A stretch of 64,000 nucleotides of DNA from Xestospongia bergquistia (lineage: Eukaryota > Porifera > Demospongiae > Haplosclerida > Petrosiidae): NCBI GenBank assembly GCA_963965975.1, contig OZ014412.1, forward strand, positions 9,777,849 to 9,841,848, in the 5' to 3' direction. The notes below the pieces were generated by a model. It had not been told where the DNA came from and did not search any database. It was given only the letters and a program-made list of their open reading frames with translations. Shown piece by piece: positions 12,492 through 25,100 of the stretch. The translations under genes and the position numbers were made by a program. The number at the start of each line of letters is the position of its first letter. Positions within the stretch are counted from its first letter, which is position 1.

Positions 12492-14394
12492 AGACATTTT
12501 AATAGGAGTTTGCATTATGTGTGGTCACATTAGCTATATGTTATTATGTATATATAATATCCAACAATTCCCACTTAAGATTATATAGTTTTTTTGTAAT
12601 TCCCTTGCTCTCCTTTATTCATTGTATACTATATATATATATAATCTTGCAACTTAGTCCACTTACAAAGGTGCTTGACTTGTCTATATTAAATTTACAT
12701 TGCCATTGCCAAAATACCTTTATCATGCACACATACATGTTGATGATTACATATGTAACATTAATTCCTAAACTAAACTACCCCTTTGTTCAAGCAGAAA
12801 CCCTCTGGAGTGTTATCTGGTTTCTCACCATGCTGTTCTTTTTACTAATACAGTAATGACAAGTCAGACTTTATTTCTTACTACTTCTTTCTTTCTTTTT
12901 ATTTCTTCTACTTTTGCTTATGTAATTACTATCACTAATGTCTTGCGACTGTAGTATATTAGTTATTAAAACAGAGTTACACTTAGTAAACTTCTCAAAA
13001 TGATCTTCACTATGTACTACTTGCAACAAAATGATTATGAATTAGTTAAATTAACCAATCCATTTTTTATAGTGATAACTACACACATCAAAGTATAACT
13101 TTCTGGCAAACATATATTTATATGAAGCAAAACGTACATGTGTCTAAGTAGTCAAATTAAAGGAAAACTAATTTTAATAAATCAGCACATAGTTTTGTCA
13201 GTTAGTTGATTGTTAGTTAATCACATGATCAAGAAGATCAGATAAACAACAGCAACTTATAAATTAACTACAATTTTAATAAGTGGTCACATTTTTGAGT
13301 ATATATAATTAAGAACAGATGCTGTTATTATACATTCTATTTGCATATATACCTTTAAGACACATTATTAATGTACTAACTAGTCTATGTAACTACAAGT
13401 ACCATAAAGATATTATTTTTATGGAGGATTTAATTTAGTCAATTAATGGCAACTCCTATTTACAAGTCAGGTATATCAGTACTACTAAACATAGATTAGA
13501 TTTTATTTTATTTTTATTCAGTTTAGCAAGCATTTCTTAAATTGAAATCAATTCAGGAGCATGAATTGGCATGGCTATTACCTGTGATGATGGTTTTCTT
13601 TTTGACATTGCATAATTGCATACCTCAATTTGACTTATCTATTTAGCATTAACAGAAACTGATATAGATAATTTCTGCTAAGACAAGGACAATGAAAAAG
13701 CAGAGTTGTGGTTGCTTTATAGGAGTTGGAAAAAGAATAGAGGTATTGCATCATATCTGGTTTTAGTGACAACATTTTTGCATGTGCATGTTCAAGAGAG
13801 TGTGTGAGCTGAATTTATCACCAAATATGTTAGAGAAGATTTTCTTTATCTCTTAGCTCTGCAGCCAAGAAACAACAACAGTTTATTCCTGAGGGAGCCT
13901 CAGGGAATACAGTAACTGAAGAAAGCTTAAAGAAAATAAAAGAGAGGAAATAATAAATGATTTTCAGGCAGAAAAATAATTCAGGAACATTCTATTCCTA
14001 TATCTCAAGATATTAGATTTATTTGAAAAAAGAAAGTTGATATTTTTAAAATAAAGAGTTTTGATGCAGAATCTTTTCTATGGAAGTAATTGAGTAGAGC
14101 TTGATACTGCTAATACTTTAACTGAAGTTTTATTTTCTTATTAAACAGTGTTTATGGTTCACTTTGAGTTATTTGAAGTTTTTCAGTATTTTAATATAAT
14201 GAAGCCAAAACTTAATGAGCTCTTATATATAAGTTACTCTTAAGCCTTTCCTCAAAGGATCCATCTTTAAATTAATTTCACAATTTTTTTCTGGATGTCT
14301 GTCTGTATATATATATATAGTCAATATATTTGTTCTAAATTGCCAAATGATCTGACACCTTCAGGAACTGATGTCAAGAGAATCCAAAGCAATT
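12492..14394 (+). other. Spacer downstream of gene A
   Basis: No coding evidence. Holds a short (AT)n run near 12629-12643, a (TA)n run near 14308-14320, and an interspersed repeat at about 13100-13740 listed separately. Gene A's polyadenylation site should lie in the first few hundred bases, but no canonical signal stood out. Confidence 0.7.
13100..13740. repeat. Interspersed repeat, copy 1 (about 620 bp)
   Basis: Aligns over its length with 49110-49730. Shared blocks include acatgtgtc..agtaatgaaatta-type sequence, atcacatgatcaagaagatca / catcacatgaccaagaggtca, ggatttaatttagtc, attaatggcaa, gacaagtcaggtatgtcagta-type sequence, catttcttaaattgaa and tcaattcaggagcatgaatt. Both copies are well diverged with indels. 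No open frame or terminal repeats seen, so the family is unknown. Both copies sit just 3' of an RNF213-like gene. Confidence 0.7.
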
Positions 14395-15138
14395 TAACTA
14401 AAGAAATAGGACTGAGTCTTCTGTTTTCAGATTAAGGAGCTAAAAGAGGTGTTATATTTCACTTTGGATACTGACACCATTGTACAAGTTGTTGTAGTTA
14501 CTTTCATACATGTAAATACATGTTTTGAAGAACATAAACCTCACCTGAGTATTGATAAGTCATTTGATGATGTTGTGGACATTATGCAGAAAATCTGTAC
14601 AGTAATCAATGTTGTCTGTGTAGAGATTGTCGTTGATCAATACAACATTGAAAAACCCAAGGCTCATATCACAGCTTGCAAATCTGCAGTTGATAAATTC
14701 TGTGAGGATGTCAAACTTAGTATCTGCAAGGATAAAGATTTTATGTCAAGTCCATTGTTTTTTGTCATACATGACATGAGACTATTGAATTTGTTCTTGA
14801 GTGGGAACCTGATAATTGTTCCCTCTACCAGATCAGAGTTTTGTTATGAAAAACTTTCCACGATATGGCTAAATTTGTCTAAATGAGATGCATCAAAGAA
14901 GGCAACTCCATCATTGTTATTTACTATACTCCACAAAATATTATACCTCTATTACTAGTGGAAGCACAGGAGAATCTTCACAATCTAATAAATATGGGAG
15001 TAATCAAATTAACTATAGCCTTCCATACTACATGGGACAAACGTACCAGAGATAAGGTAAGATATGGCTACTGTACTAGCAATAATGTATGTGTTAAATA
15101 CATTATTATGGGTTTAGACTGTATGCGTACAAGTCTTT
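14395..15138 (+). pseudogene. Broken fragment of an unrelated gene
   Basis: An acceptor-like ttttcag near 14425-14431 is followed by an open stretch of about 145 codons (to 14886) reading KELKEVLYFTLDTD, then SICKDKDFMSSPLFFVIHD, then IIVPSTRSEFC. It stops, and the sense continues in another frame from 14883 with CIKEGNSIIVIYY, LLVEAQENLHNL, MGVIKLTIAFHTTWDK up to a GT donor near 15056. The frame change and the lack of neighbours suggest a decayed gene piece. I cannot assign a named domain. The IKEGNSIIV..YAPQNI style resembles a repeated sponge protein type, but that is memory, not a search result. Confidence 0.5.
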
Positions 15139-15304
15139 AAGTTGTCTATCTAGGTAAGCCCCTATTCCTTTTTGATAAGTTACGCCTCTTGCTTATCCAA
15201 AAAAGGAGGAGGTGCTAGCTCGCTCTTTGAAAAGGTCATTTAATTAGCTATTAATTTATTACTATTACAATAGCCTTACCACTCAGCGTGGTAGTTGGAG
15301 TTGA
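15139..15304 (+). promoter_or_regulatory. Upstream region of gene B
   Basis: A 165-bp stretch richer in G+C than its surroundings between the broken fragment and the start codon of gene B. It contains a short inverted repeat around ccttaccactcagcgtggtag (15276-15295). No clear TATA box. Called a promoter by position only. Confidence 0.35.
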
Positions 15305-16291
15305 ATGGCTTTTTGGAAGCGCTCAAGTTCTTCACAGCAAGAAGCGAGTTCATTTGAAGTTATCCCAAAGCATGCTAAAATTGGTAAGACTCAGTTAGAC
15401 ATCTATATATCAAGGATGTAAAGGAATGCTTGAATGTTTTTTTTCTTACAGAGGTGAAACTAAGATCTAACGATAAAGATGTACTCATAGTTTATGGGAT
15501 TGCCAGTCTTCCCGAACAACCACCAGTTATTTCTTGGTGTAGATTAATTCTAGAAGACAAAACTCCACCAGAGGATTATCATATAGTAATTCATAAGTTG
15601 AGTGAGTCTAGAGGTCAAACCATTGAGTCTATTGTTCAGAAATATTCCAAACAAACTAATCTTAAAGCTATCTTGATTGTAGCTAACTTGGACCAAAGAA
15701 AGCTAAACACAGCTTTGACTAAAGACTACTCACAGATTGCTATCGTCGTTATTCCTAAAACTTGCAAATCTGAGATTTTTCAATATTTGGAAAGTGAAGA
15801 TGACACTTTACAGGCAACGATAGGTCCATTGTATAGTAAAAGAAGTGAAGGTGGTGCTACAGGTGAGCTATACCTCTTAATTACTAATAATTTGTTGTCA
15901 AAATGTGTATATTTATTATATCATTATATACTCAATACACGCTATTGTATATATCCTTGAAAATGTCAGTTGTAAAACTACTGAAATGTTTATTCAATAT
16001 CTTTTATTGAGTACTAACTCCCTATAATTAATCAATATAATCATATACTATATGGTTGATATATGTTGTCGTGTATGTCCATATAATGATATATATTTGT
16101 CTGTGTCACTAACAGGTTTAGGCATATTATTTCCAAATGTACCTAATGAAGTGGTTACTTTCAAATCAATTATGCGTACAGTTGTTCAAGAGAGAATATG
16201 TGTATCACTAGCTAATGGATTTGGAAAAGTACCCGCTGATATGAGACTAATAAAATGGGTGCTTGAAGCACTTGAAATTATTCAAAAAATG
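15305..16291 (+). CDS. Gene B exons 1-3, N-terminus
   Basis: Exons 15305-15383, 15452-15862, 16116-16291. Exon 1 codes for MAFWKRSSSSQQ..EVIPKHAKI and splits the next codon before GTAAG. Exon 2 contains YGIASLPEQPPVISW and SESRGQTIESIVQKYSK, both with clear counterparts in locus C. Exon 3 begins LGILFPNVPNEVV and lacks a counterpart in locus C. No named domain recognised; there is no obvious carbohydrate-binding module such as CBM20 of vertebrate RNF213. Confidence 0.8.
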
Positions 16292-19200
16292 GTAAACAAT
16301 CACACACTACATTGTGTAATATACAAAATTGAACTTATGTTATAATGATACTTGACTGTTATAATGTTACTTGACTGTTTACCATATCAGTTGATTATTT
16401 TATATATTCTATTGTTAAAACTATGTAAATGTCAAGTGTAGCCAATAAAATGAAACAGCATGCAGTTCCCAATAATATTAAAAAGAATTGAGAAATGATT
16501 TTATTAGGTCAAAGTTATCTTTATTATGCCAACTCTTTATATTCTATTACTGTAGCTTCAAACTGATCTTAAAATTAAAATATTTTTATCACTGTTTAGC
16601 AATGATACTCAAAGTATTACAACCCAACTTCAATATGGCTCATTAAAATTGTTTTGATAGATGTTAAACCACAAGTTTCAATATTTTGATAAGGATTATT
16701 TTGGAATAGTAGTAGAGATTTAATCAATGACCTCTTGTCATAGTAAGCTTGAAGTTGGGTACATAGCTCTGGTCTTGACTTGACTTGCAATCCTGCAGCT
16801 TTATAATATCTTGAATTTCTTAAAACTGTTTTAGACCATGCACATACATTACTTCACAAGAAAATGGAAGTGCTGACAGGTTGTATATAGACCATATATC
16901 CTTCACAACAGGTGTGTTATAAGACCACAGATGTATTATAGGCCATAAAATAATTATATTCATGATTGACCATAGGTGTGTTATGAGACCATATGAGGTT
17001 ATTGAACTGCTCTAAGCTTGCGCAATTGCGTCAATAGCACTGTGAATTCTTAATTGTTATGAGTATAATAAAGATGTAGATGTCCTTGTAAGCTATAAAA
17101 TATATGTGCAATGACTTCTTTGTCTATAGGAGCAATACAGAGACATTCATATCTCATATTGGTACCATACACTTAAAGTCATTTATACAACATCTCTGCT
17201 TTGAATACATTGTTGAATTGCAAGTTTTGAAAGGCACTAATTGCAATAAAATTAACATTGAACACTGAAATACTCACAATCAATGAATTTAGATGTTTAC
17301 TACTATGGACAAATTAAAACATCCAGTCTTTTTAACAGTATCAACATCTGTAGCCTTTGTATGTCTTTCTGCTAGTTTTAATCCTTAAGCATCAGTACTT
17401 TACTATGAGATTGGCATTTTGAAACATTTGCAAGACGATTTTAATGTTATATTATTTTATAATAAGTATGATTGTATATATTAAATACTGGAAAATTTTT
17501 TAGTTATTGTAATAATTGTCTTTGTGTATAATAGTCTGAAACTGAAGTATACATTGCTTGGTGGGAAGACTTAGATGAATTGTTGGAGTTGGTTCTTCAT
17601 GATACTTACTTTGATGCTATATTTAGTCAAGATTTGCCTTTCTTTTTCAACCTTGCCTATTCAGTATACAAGTAAGTTGATTTATTGGTAGTTAATGTAT
17701 TTCATTTTTCCTAATGCACCTGTAGAAGTATGACTGGTACTACACCTTATAAAAAGCTTCATATCTTTGTTTATAGTTGTGTCTCACAACTGTTAAGGCT
17801 TCAAGTTTCTGTAATAGCAGAGAACTTATTTAAATTTATCAATTTGTGAGTTAATAATTTTAACTACTCAGCAGTAACTAGAAATCACTTTAAAAATGAG
17901 TGGAATTCTTTGTATTCCACATTACATGACATCATGGACAATTTATATATTATTCATGATGTTCTTACAAGCATTCACTCTTTGCAGCCAAAGATGTTCA
18001 GAAACAGTATAATATGTTCCGTTGGATGTATCACCTAGTATTGACTACCAATGCATATATACACCATGTCCAATGACTACTGGTGTGGATGTTACTGAGC
18101 ATCAAGAAAACAGTTCTCATTTACCCAAACTGTTTCTAGGAAATTTTCACTCATCAATATATTAGCATACCTAGAAACTTACTGACTACAAAAGATATTA
18201 CAAATTATTTCACATTGTATTTATGTAAATGGCATTTCTTTTTATCATGGTCAATGAACGTCACTTTTATTGCTATAAGTTTCTCACTACTTCTTTAGGG
18301 GAAATGTTGAAATAGTTTTTGGTGGTATTCATACAAGCAACAGTATATTTGAGCTCACTGCTAAATCTTTCTTGAAAGTGTGTGATATGTTCTGTAAAAG
18401 AAAACATCAAATTTCACTTTCATATGTTTTGTTGCTCTCTAGTGAGTTATTCTCCATTTTAATCTTGATTGTTTTTATTATATAATAGCATCAATTGCTA
18501 TGAAGTTTTATAGCTCATGTACTATGACTGAAAAAACTAAGAAATTATGGCAAGAACATTTTGTTAATGTATGTATACTTCTTGAAACTTTTATGATAAA
18601 TTCTCTGTAGTGAATTGGCTATTTCAGTTAATGATAAGCAATAAATTCCTAGTAACAAAACTATATCCTATTTCTTTTTTATTCAGCATTATAAGTCTAA
18701 TGGGTTAAGTCAAGTTGATGTTAATGGCTTACAAAGTGGACTAGAGGCAATGACAACAATACTTGTTGATCATCCTGGCCTAATGCTCAGCTGGAAAGAT
18801 ACCTCCTGTATATTCACTTCTAAAGTTCATATAATAACTATTTTGAGGTAAGTTAGCACATTATAGCAAAGTTATATATAATTTATTGACTAGAAATTTC
18901 ATTGCTGTATGTGACTACCAACTGAAAGGAGATAATGATGAAGAGAGTTTTCATACTGGTTTTCTGAAACCTGTTACATCTTTTTATCTGTCTAAAGTTA
19001 ATAAAATGGAGCAGCTAAGCTCTATTAAGAGTGAAACAGTATGTGAAGTAAGTCAATTATATACTATAGTGGTGATATGAATAATCTTTTTAAATTTTAT
19101 TTTTTAGGGATTACGTTTCATTTCCTATTTAATAAAGTTAATTCACTTACATCAGTGGTCATTTTCTGATTTTCAAATTACCCTTGAGCAATGGTTGTCT

Positions 19201-22113
19201 ATTCTTGTCAATGCTATAGACATTTCAAACACTAACTGCTCACAATACGTCAATCAATTGGTTAATCCCAAAGAGCTAACTCCTTGGAAGGGCTATCACG
19301 AATACTTAAATAATGAGGTTTGACATGAATGCTATGATAATAACATAATATAGTTTTCGTAGTTGGAGAGTAAACTAAGGAATCAATGTCACAATATGTC
19401 AGTTGAAAACTTTGTTGAAGTTGTTAAAAATGGTCATTTCAATAAAGCAAAGGTCAGTCTGTTACTATATCCTTTATATCAAAAGTAACATTTGTGTTTT
19501 TGTCCTTATTATTATAACTGTAAAGAAATATGACATCACTGCTACTTTCATGTTTTCCTGTTCAGATAGTAGATACCTTTCTTGGGAGGTTTGCTGCCCA
19601 TATGCCGAAGGACATTGTTATCAAAAAGGAACCATTTAAGAGTCTACTCATACTGGCAAGCACTCAGTAAGCAATGTTTTAATGTATATTATTACCTTGT
19701 TGACAATTATTAATAACTATAAAAAGAAATATATAATTTTCTTTTTATTTATTTAGTTTGAATGAGCCTAAACATCAAGAGGATCTGGTTGCATTTTTCA
19801 AAGTGGTCATGGAATGTTATAGTAAAACTAATCGATCATTAAAATTCCTGATTGATATTTTTGAAGTTGATATCCATCCCTCAGAAAGCTTTGAAATTAC
19901 ATTTGCTGTCAGTTTAAAAGACTTCATTGTCGATCATAAACTCCACAAGCTAATACATGACAAGATCGTTATTCTATTTGTGAGTTTTTTTAAAAATACA
20001 ATTCGATTATTTTTACTTTATTTTCTCAGACTAAGTTACCGATGACAGAAAACTCCTTTCTATGGATGATTGTCAACACTATCATACAGGTCTTTATTAC
20101 TACATGTGGTTACTATAGTGTTTTCAATATAGCATGGTTCAGAAGAGTATTATTAGCCCTCTCATTATAGGAATTATCAACCTTGGGTGATATTCTTACA
20201 GATATCCAAGTTTGTAGGGTTGATATAACATGTAGACACTTATGAACCATATTATATCTAACAAATCTATCAAACGATTTATACTAAGCTGCCACCATTA
20301 TTTATATATTGTAGCACATGGTAATATTTATGAGTTAGCAGGCTTAATTAAGGCATATGAACCAACTGATATAGCTTGTTGGGAGATTCATATACTAACC
20401 TGTGACTATGCCTTTTGAAACAACTATCTCAGGTTGATATTGGAAAGATATAACCTCAATTCACATGAATAAACTGTAAATCTTATGAAACGTATTGGTT
20501 TGTTTAACCATTAGTTGGTTATAAAGGCTAAAATGTCAACATAATACAGTTTTGTTACTAATGTACTGTTTATGAAGCTATATAATCATAACTTTCATAA
20601 TACTGTATTATGATTTCGTTTTTCATATGCAGCCATATGCCATACCAGTGGCCACAGGCTAGAAATGTATAAACACATAGCTAGTAAGACCAAACCGTAT
20701 AATGGACTTGTACCATGTTAGCCAATCAGATTGTTATAGATAAGCTACATGTGCTGCTTTGTATATGTGTGTACATAAATCTGTTTACTAGCTTTAGCTA
20801 ACAAAGGAATATTATTATTTTATTTTCAGTAGAGAAACGGACTTTCTTATTCATACTTTTGTTTACAATACATGATGAGACTATTCTGCTACACCTTTAT
20901 TAGCCCCACCCCCTACTTTGACCTTCAGTTAAGTGTCGTACTGATTAGATAAACATTCCAAGTTGGTTTTTTGCAACATTAGTTGTTACAGAAGATTATG
21001 CTTCATAATTAATGATGGTGTTTAAGTTCATGGCAAACTTTATTAGACTCTATATTGGGAAAACTGCCCAGCTAATTTTCTGTTGTCATTGTAGTCATAA
21101 TAATTATTATTTCTTCATCACAATATGTAAGAACACTTTTATGGACAAAGGAGCTGGCCTCACCAGACTATGTTGAACATGAAACCTTACTGTTTCCAAC
21201 ATGCTACAATTTTGTCTATTAGCTAGCAAAACACTTGAATTTTGTAAAAAAGTAAACAAGTAAATACAATCATTTTCTAAGAAATGAAGTAAATGTAAGG
21301 ATGGCTATTATAAATCCAAAACTAAGAATGCAAACAAGATAATAGAATGGTAATTTCATCATCCTTAAATAATAACACAGGATGGAAGATATTCATCAAC
21401 AATCTAAATCACTCAAATAATATCAATGATGTATAAGAACTTATAGCACCTTTTAGGGAAGTGTATCAGGCAAAATATAGCGGTGCCTATGTAGAGATGA
21501 CCCGGACTATCATTTGAAGTGTATTGCCAGAAAGCACAGAGTATTCTTCCTCCCTAGGATTATGTCCATGTTAGGACTGATTTATAGGCTAAAACAATGT
21601 TTCCCAGCATCATAGTCAAAGCTTATGAAAGGATTTAGTTGTTTATTCTAGCAATATTGCAAAGAATTAAATATCATTACAACTTTATTATTGTATTCTG
21701 GAGAACCTCCTTGTTGATTTTCCTATTATCATTGTAGTCATAATAATTTATTATTTCTTCATCACAATATGTAAGAACACTTTTTGTGAGCTGATTGAGC
21801 ATGGAACCTCACTACCTTGCAACATGCTTCAGCTTTTTCTATGTTGGCTATCAATGCACTTGCATTAAAAAAATTTCCATAGAAAAAAATAAAAGACATT
21901 TTTGAAAATATGAATTAATGGGCTAACATTTTTGCCTGTACTATTATGTATGAAAATACAAAACCATCCCTACTATTTTGTTTGCACTCTTTGTATCTAA
22001 CTCATAATAGCCATTCCTAAATTTATTTCTTTTTTATAAAAAGTTTTTATTTACTTGTTAGCTATTTATTGACCTGAAATTGAGCAATCTGATTAATTTT
22101 AAACATAGCATAG

Positions 22114-22148
<35 letters not shown>

Positions 22149-25100
22149 TTGTGCATTAAAATGTGTTAACAGAAATAGCTCAATCAAAATCTTTCAATTC
22201 TTTGCAGTATTTCTTTTTATGATAATCCTTTTCTTAGCATTATGGGTACAATAGTCAAATATTGGATTTGTTCATTTCTCTTTGCTTTTGCCTTTGATTT
22301 TGGACATGAAATTCACAGAGGTAACATGCTCAACTATGAAGTATGTCCTTTTGGTTTCATTTTGAGTGCTTCAGAAACAAAATTAGTGATTTCAGCTGGT
22401 TACTACAAAAAGCTACTCTTAGGTTTCATTTGACTGCCTCAGAAACAAGCAATAGATGTGAATAGGGAATACTGTTTCATTGTGGCTAAACTGAAGCTTA
22501 GTTTTCTATTTTTTGCATAATTTCTTTAATTTCTTTTTAATTTTAAATTTAATTTCTTGACTATTTCCTATTTTGATGTTCAGCCTAGAGGAAGATCCAG
22601 AATCATTATTGTATGACTGATAAGCCAGTAATTATTTGCCTAGCCACAATGCATTGAATTTCCTTGTTGTCCAGAACTTAGGATGGAATAAGTTATTGTT
22701 TATTAATAAAATACTTTCATCACAATATGTAAAAACGTTTTTTTGATCTGGTTAAACGTGACACCTCATTGCCTTTCAGCATGCTACAATTACTCATTTA
22801 TAATGGAGCAGCAGTTGCAGGTTTACTATGAATCTTATGATAAGTTTTATTAAATCTATCATATACACATGGTATAACATTTCCCTGTGGATGTACTGTC
22901 TTTGTATCTCATGTCCCACAAAATTGGAAAATTATAAATGTTTAGATGAGTTATTGATTGCAGTACAAAGAGAGACACTTTTATGATGCAATATTTTCAA
23001 AATACACTAAGAATATCAATGAAATTAAAACACTCTAAAGTTTTCCTTGTAATGCATACAATATAGTGACTAGAATTAAGTTATAATCAATTAATTCAGT
23101 AGAAATGTGCTCATAGGCTAAATGACACTTATGTTCATGCTCTAGATTATACTGTTATAAGAATAATGTATGTATGCTACTAAATGCATCAGTTGTATGA
23201 AAACAACGATAATTTAGCTTTTTAATATAAGAGGTAAAGCTTTCTACTAGATTTATCAAAAGAACTACCAAAAATGTGAAATACAGAAGTTATTAGATGT
23301 ATGTGTACAATGTACTATCTTTTGTGCTAAGGCCATATCATATGGTATCCACAAAGATTTCCTGGGTGACTGATAATTGTTCACAGAAACATTTATGAAC
23401 TTTCCAAAGATGACTGAAATCAAGCAATGTTATTAGTCAATTAGTGCAATCTTATTTATTACTATTATAAGGAACAAACCAAAATTTTATTAAGTACTGT
23501 AAAACTACTAATGTTGGCGGCTAATGTTGTTTTAAGCATTTTTGCTTCATTACCATATTAGCGGCTATTAAATTTAATGTTTCTTATTGTACTTTCGGTG
23601 ACCAAAAATCCAAGCTCCTTAGTGAATTTGTCAGCAGCTGTCTTATTTCCAACTTCACACGAGTACTCAGCAATTTTAACACGTGTTTCATCATAATATT
23701 GATACCTGCCCCTTTTCCTTTGCACTTGCTTCGCCTTTTCAACCTCTGTTTGCTGCTGCCGTTGCTCCATCCTCATTCTCTTCAAGTTATGACGAAGATG
23801 ACCCACGAAGCCATTTTATAAGAGACATGACTTTCGCTGTTCAGTTTGCACGCTTCTCCTTCTTTTTCAATGCATGTGACTTGCTCTTAACTTTAGCAAA
23901 TATTAAATTTAGCAATTTTTTTCAAATCGTTAATATGGCTAAAATTAGTCGCACGCTAATATTAGTAGTTTTACAGTATAGTTCATCATAGACATGTGAT
24001 TATATACACCCAACTACGTGTGTATTGCAGCATACTATTTGTACACTGTTAATTAATTGTGAATTTTTTAAAATCTTGTTACACAGGAGGTCCTTCAAGG
24101 TGATTTACAATTTGATCATAATGTACTAGACTGCTTATCTCACATTTGTTCGGCTGATTTACAAGAGGAGCACATCTGTTCTATTAAAATTCGTGCAGTT
24201 TTTAGTATTTTTTTAACTATGACTAAAGACATGAACCTTACTTTAGACAATTTTCACTGTCTTCAAGATTATCACTCAATAATTAAGCCAATGGCAAAGT
24301 CATTTGAAAACATTTGGGATGCTTTTAAAAATTGGGATGGTGTCAATGAAGAACCTACCATTGAGATGTTCAGAAAAAGAGTAGAGAATATACCAGAATT
24401 TCATCAGTTTATCGATAGTGTTTTGAATTGTTTCAGAAATTTTGTTAAAGTTACTGGACAACTAATCAGAAAGAAAGATGTCACCTATGACAATTTAAAT
24501 GCATTACACACTCATTATGAGGTGTATGAAGCAATGTCACAGTGTGTTTCAAAAGTCTTTTTTGGTGAGGTCGACATTATTTTGAAAGAAGAGTTGTCAG
24601 ATCTTAAGAAGTGCTATGATAAATGTGTAAATGAGATCAAGAAATTATTGGTTAGGTCACCTAAAAATTACCCAGAATTAGCCTTGTAAGTACATTAAGT
24701 TATATAATTGTATTTATATTATAATTATTAATGTATTAGGTCACATGTTCAATCTGTGTTAACAAAGTATCGTATAGAACTTCCTCCAGTGATATATGCT
24801 CATCTCAAGGAGTTGCTAATACCATCTACTGGTCACCACAAAATTCTCTCAACTAATGGCTCACAAGTTCACACTGTAATTACTTATCGTGCTAAGGAAG
24901 ACAGTCGGTTGTCATCTCTTGAATCGTTAAAAGATAGTCTGACAAAATTCCTAGAGCCATTGAAAGAGTCATTAGATACTCTTGTCTTGGTTGACTTAAA
25001 AAGATGTCAAATCTTTGAGAAATGCATTAACTACTTTCTTGAAAAGTCTTCAAAAAATCTACATAGTCGTCAGCGTTCTCAGACTCTCTTTACAGACTCC

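Larger units (their letters stand above)
20090..24086 (+). other. Gene B intron 14, 4.0 kb, rich in repeats
   Basis: The largest intron of the gene, bounded by GT at 20090 and cacag at 24082-24086. It holds three diverged copies of one repeat (near 21040, 21690 and 22690), a (TA)n microsatellite at about 22117-22142, an inverted-orientation relative of a repeat at 28880-29080, and a 480-bp DNA transposon. Gene A has only the last part of the matching intron in view. No exon could be found inside. Confidence 0.75.

Noticed and set aside
12521-12856. 111-codon open stretch after gene A
   Set aside because: Low-complexity, AT-driven composition, no family resemblance, no counterpart elsewhere; likely chance in 3' flank.
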